Shown: piece after piece, positions 14,637 through 16,695 of the stretch | How the letters are laid out: every line of letters starts with the position of its first letter | How positions within the stretch are numbered: position 1 is the stretch's first letter | DNA from: Spirochaetales bacterium | Lineage (GTDB): Bacteria; Spirochaetota; Spirochaetia; SZUA-6; DRHE01 | DNA: 16,695 bases | Reading direction: 5' to 3' | Assembly (NCBI GenBank): GCA_023136785.1 | Contig: JAGLQP010000006.1 | Coordinates: 1-16,695, forward strand | Made by a program: the position numbers and the translations under genes | The notes under the pieces: generated by a model | What the model was told of the DNA's origin: nothing | Seen by the model: only the letters and a program-made list of their open reading frames with translations | The model's database searches: none

Positions 14637-15739
14637 AACGAGCCGGTCCGTTGTTGCTGCTCTCGGGGTTGCCTCTGAGCAGAAAACCCTCGTTCCTTCG
14701 CCAGCTGACTCTGCTCGCCTCGGTGTGGAATCATCGGGGGCGGGAAACCTTTCTCTGTGGTCCGGTTTTTCCGGAGGGCACGGTGGGGGTGGCCGTCCCC
14801 TCCGATCCGCTATGGCGCCTGCAAAACGGCGGACAGGATCATAGGGGATTCGGGGAAGTCGTGGCACGTACAGCCGCCGAGGCGGTGATCGCCCTGGGCT
14901 ACCCCGACCAGTTTCCCTTCCTCTACGAGAAGCGGGAGATCGGGATTCCCTGTTTCCTCTGGTCTCAGTTTTCCCGTGTTCCCGGACAGGCTCTGCCCGA
15001 ACAACCGGTGTACATCCCGCTGACCGGGAAGACCGAATCCTTCCTGCGCCTTGCCGGTTGTTCGAGAATCGGCCCGATCATTCCCCACGGGGTCGACAGC
15101 CGGCGCTTCACCCCTCAGCCTGAGCCTCTACGCAGCCGGCTGAAGAGGACTCACGGTTTGAGGGAGTGCTTCGTGGTCGGAAGTATAGGCAACAATTCGA
15201 GAAGAAAACGCTTCGATCTGGTGGTCCGCTCCTTCGCGCTGTTCACTCAGGCGAGGCAAAACGCCCGGCTGATGATCAAGACGGACAGGCTCGTGTCTTT
15301 GGATGGAGTGGATCTTCCGGCGCTGATTGCGCGGGAGGGAATCTCCGATCGAGTCGAGGTGATCGCGGAGCAACGATCGGATCAGGAGCTGGTTGAACTG
15401 TACAATCTGATGGATCTGTACCTCAATCTCTCGGAATGGGAGGGTTTTTGCATTCCGGTGATCGAGGCCATGGCCTGCGGAGTTCCGGTGGTGAGCCTTC
15501 CGATCCAAGGCCCCGAGGAAATCCTTCCCTACCGGGACACCCTGGTGCCGGGAAGCCTGGTGCAGGAAGAGGAGGGAAGCTTGTTGTATGAAGCGGATCC
15601 TCAAGCGGTCTGCCGGGTCCTTCTGGAAATCGCGGAGCAGGGTGAGCTTCGCAGACAACTGAGCCGCAGGGGAAGAGCGGAAGCGGAGTCGAGCTACGAT
15701 ATTCGGCGGATAGTGGAGTCGTGGGAGGCTGTGCTGTAG
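14633..15739 (+). CDS. Group 1 (GT4-like) glycosyltransferase
   Basis: 368 residues, GT-B fold, no signal peptide. It would transfer a sugar from a nucleotide-sugar donor to an unknown acceptor on the cytoplasmic side. The C-terminal half carries the GT4 signatures: HGVDSRRF (152-159), GNNSRRKRFDLVVRSF (186-201), and SEWEGFCIPVIEAMACG (267-283), where Glu270 and Glu278 form the E-x7-E motif. The N-terminal acceptor half is less conserved and begins with a hydrophobic strand, LLLLSGLPL. The start is GTG 14633, overlapping the nagA stop as GTGA, so it is very probably co-translated with nagA. No strong ribosome binding site is present. Donor and acceptor cannot be read from the sequence; linkage to nagA hints at an amino sugar (inference). 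Confidence 0.87.
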   Translation: MKRAGPLLLLSGLPLSRKPSFLRQLTLLASVWNHRGRETFLCGPVFPEGTVGVAVPSDPLWRLQNGGQDHRGFGEVVARTAAEAVIALGYPDQFPFLYEKREIGIPCFLWSQFSRVPGQALPEQPVYIPLTGKTESFLRLAGCSRIGPIIPHGVDSRRFTPQPEPLRSRLKRTHGLRECFVVGSIGNNSRRKRFDLVVRSFALFTQARQNARLMIKTDRLVSLDGVDLPALIAREGISDRVEVIAEQRSDQELVELYNLMDLYLNLSEWEGFCIPVIEAMACGVPVVSLPIQGPEEILPYRDTLVPGSLVQEEEGSLLYEADPQAVCRVLLEIAEQGELRRQLSRRGRAEAESSYDIRRIVESWEAVL

Positions 15740-15751
15740 TTCCTCTCAGGT

Positions 15752-15770
15752 TGACGGTGTGATGACGGTG
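15752..15770 (+). repeat. Short direct repeat in the 3' intergenic region
   Basis: TGACGGTG occurs twice (15752-15759 and 15763-15770), separated by 3 bp, in the 74-bp gap between the convergent glycosyltransferase and reductase-like genes. No function is evident, and no rho-independent terminator is recognisable in the gap. Confidence 0.4.
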
Positions 15771-15813
15771 CGCGCGTCTCCTTCAAAGTGGGCGAGCATG
15801 AAGGTCCGCCCCC

Positions 15814-16575
15814 TCAGAGGATATAGGGAAAGATTGCCTTGCGTTTATCCGGGTAATCCGGGAATTCCCGGCGGTACCACTGGTGGTGGGCCAGGGCCCG
15901 GGGAATGAGATTGACGGCGGTCCAGATTGCAAAGGTAAGACCCGCCAGCGACCAGGTCAGGCAGGCCCAGCCGAGCCACTCGATCAGTTCTCCGAAGTAG
16001 TTGGCGCAGGATACCAACTCGAATGCTCCCCCCTTGGGAATCCTATATCCGGGGATTTCATCGGATCGCAGGAGGCGCAGGATGCCATCGGAATGGAGGT
16101 TGATGTACATTCCCAAGAAGAACAGGGCCAGCCCGGCGAGAAAACGGATGTCCAGAAGCCAGCCTGTTGTGTATCGGAAAGAAAACAGGTTCAAATAACG
16201 GCCGTTGAGCAGCCCGTTTACCGAGTTGAAGAATACTCCCATGACGATTACGGACACCGCCATGGGCCGCTCGCCGTTCTTCATACGGAAGGGATAGATA
16301 AATGCCCTGTTGAGATAGTGGAGCAGGAACAGACCGAGAAACAGGACGGTAACCAGGTTTGGGCTTTGATTTCCCTTGAGAAAGAAGTAGAGAAATCCCA
16401 GGGGGGCCACCGCCTCCATGAGGATCCATCCCGCCTTCGCGGAGATCGTCGGCCCCCAGCCGCTGCGGCTGTGGCGGCCGTACGGGGCGGTCACGAAGAA
16501 CAGCAGACAGAAGGTTCCCACTCCAATTCCGATCCAGACCAGCATCACGGTGCGTAGAAGTACCTCGGCAGCCAT
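15814..16575 (-). CDS. Steroid 5-alpha-reductase-like integral membrane protein
   Basis: 253 residues from ATG 16575, with about six to seven hydrophobic segments. It resembles the 3-oxo-5-alpha-steroid 4-dehydrogenase C-terminal family and related isoprenylcysteine-methyltransferase-like membrane enzymes. Diagnostic C-terminal pieces are INLHSDGILRLLR (158-170), GYRIPKGGAFELVSCANYFG (176-195), ELIEWLGWA (196-204), and the tail HHQWYRREFPDYPDKRKAIF (230-249), where SRD5A proteins bind NADPH. Bacteria rarely make steroids, so the substrate is probably another enone-type lipid or isoprenoid; this is unknown. The frame continues open upstream to the right edge with an ATG at 16653, but those residues (arginine-rich, then SAPCSKTRRS) do not look like the family. 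AGGA lies 2 nt before ATG 16575. It converges with the glycosyltransferase gene. Confidence 0.83.
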   Translation of the reverse strand: MAAEVLLRTVMLVWIGIGVGTFCLLFFVTAPYGRHSRSGWGPTISAKAGWILMEAVAPLGFLYFFLKGNQSPNLVTVLFLGLFLLHYLNRAFIYPFRMKNGERPMAVSVIVMGVFFNSVNGLLNGRYLNLFSFRYTTGWLLDIRFLAGLALFFLGMYINLHSDGILRLLRSDEIPGYRIPKGGAFELVSCANYFGELIEWLGWACLTWSLAGLTFAIWTAVNLIPRALAHHQWYRREFPDYPDKRKAIFPYIL

Positions 16576-16585
16576 AGTCCTAAAG

Positions 16586-16615
16586 AGTGTAGCCGATCTT
16601 CGGGTCTTCGAACAA
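16586..16615 (-). promoter_or_regulatory. Weak candidate promoter of the reductase-like gene
   Basis: On the minus strand, a TTGTTC-like -35 is followed after 18 bp by TACACT (plus positions 16586-16591), the same -10 hexamer as proposed for nagA. It lies 10 nt before ATG 16575. The -35 match is poor. The remaining bases to 16695 hold no gene I can support. Confidence 0.3.
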
Positions 16616-16695
16616 GGGGCGGATTCATATCGCGGCCTCCGGCTGCGACTCAAAAGGAAGATTGCGATGTCCTCAACCAGTGCGAAAATCTTGTC

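Noticed and set aside
16579..16695. Possible 3' end of another minus-strand gene (frame reading LFEDPKIGYTL then TAG)
   Set aside because: The same frame has a TGA about 14 codons upstream, so it is too short to support as a gene end.

Overview
The window is a gene-dense bacterial chromosomal segment that appears moderately GC-rich. Most likely it comes from a spirochaete (Spirochaetota), held with moderate confidence. The gene set (a DUF4954 protein, a NagB-like/PIG-L fusion, a receiver/PPDK-ATP-binding protein) is one I associate with spirochaetes and Bacteroidetes. Strong Shine-Dalgarno sequences and ordinary TTGACA/TATAAT-like promoters argue against Bacteroidetes. No rRNA, tRNA, CRISPR array, intact insertion sequence or phage gene was seen.

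Layout. (1) 1-247, minus: remains of a toxin-antitoxin pair. The N-terminus of a ribbon-helix-helix antitoxin is joined by an internal deletion to a PIN-domain toxin that also carries a one-base frameshift and runs off the left edge. (2) 355-3345, plus: a 996-residue protein with a pseudo-receiver domain, a receiver domain, and a PEP synthase/PPDK-type ATP-binding domain, but no recognisable phospho-histidine or PEP-binding domain. (3) 3383-5662, minus: an MFS transporter fused to a HEAT-like repeat domain. (4) 5663-5766: a hairpin and direct-repeat element, then a promoter and an unusually complete Shine-Dalgarno sequence. (5) 5767-10983, plus: a tight four-gene operon of acyl carrier protein, ADP-forming acyl-CoA synthetase, NagB and a DUF4954 protein. 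(6) 10998-13331, minus: a divergent NagB-like domain fused to a PIG-L deacetylase domain, facing the operon. (7) 13332-13472: a divergent promoter region with a near-palindrome. (8) 13473-15739, plus: nagA overlapping a GT4 glycosyltransferase. (9) 15814-16575, minus: a steroid 5-alpha-reductase-like membrane protein.

How the genes fit together. The core is amino-sugar metabolism. NagA deacetylates GlcNAc-6-phosphate, NagB converts glucosamine-6-phosphate to fructose-6-phosphate and ammonia, and the ADP-forming CoA ligase can interconvert the released acetate with acetyl-CoA. Around this core are genes that catabolism alone does not explain: an acyl carrier protein, a large probable left-handed beta-helix protein of unknown function (DUF4954), a second NagB-like protein fused to a possible N-deacetylase, and a glycosyltransferase. 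I suggest, as inference only, that the locus couples GlcNAc breakdown to acylation and deacylation of an amino sugar, with DUF4954 as the least explained member.
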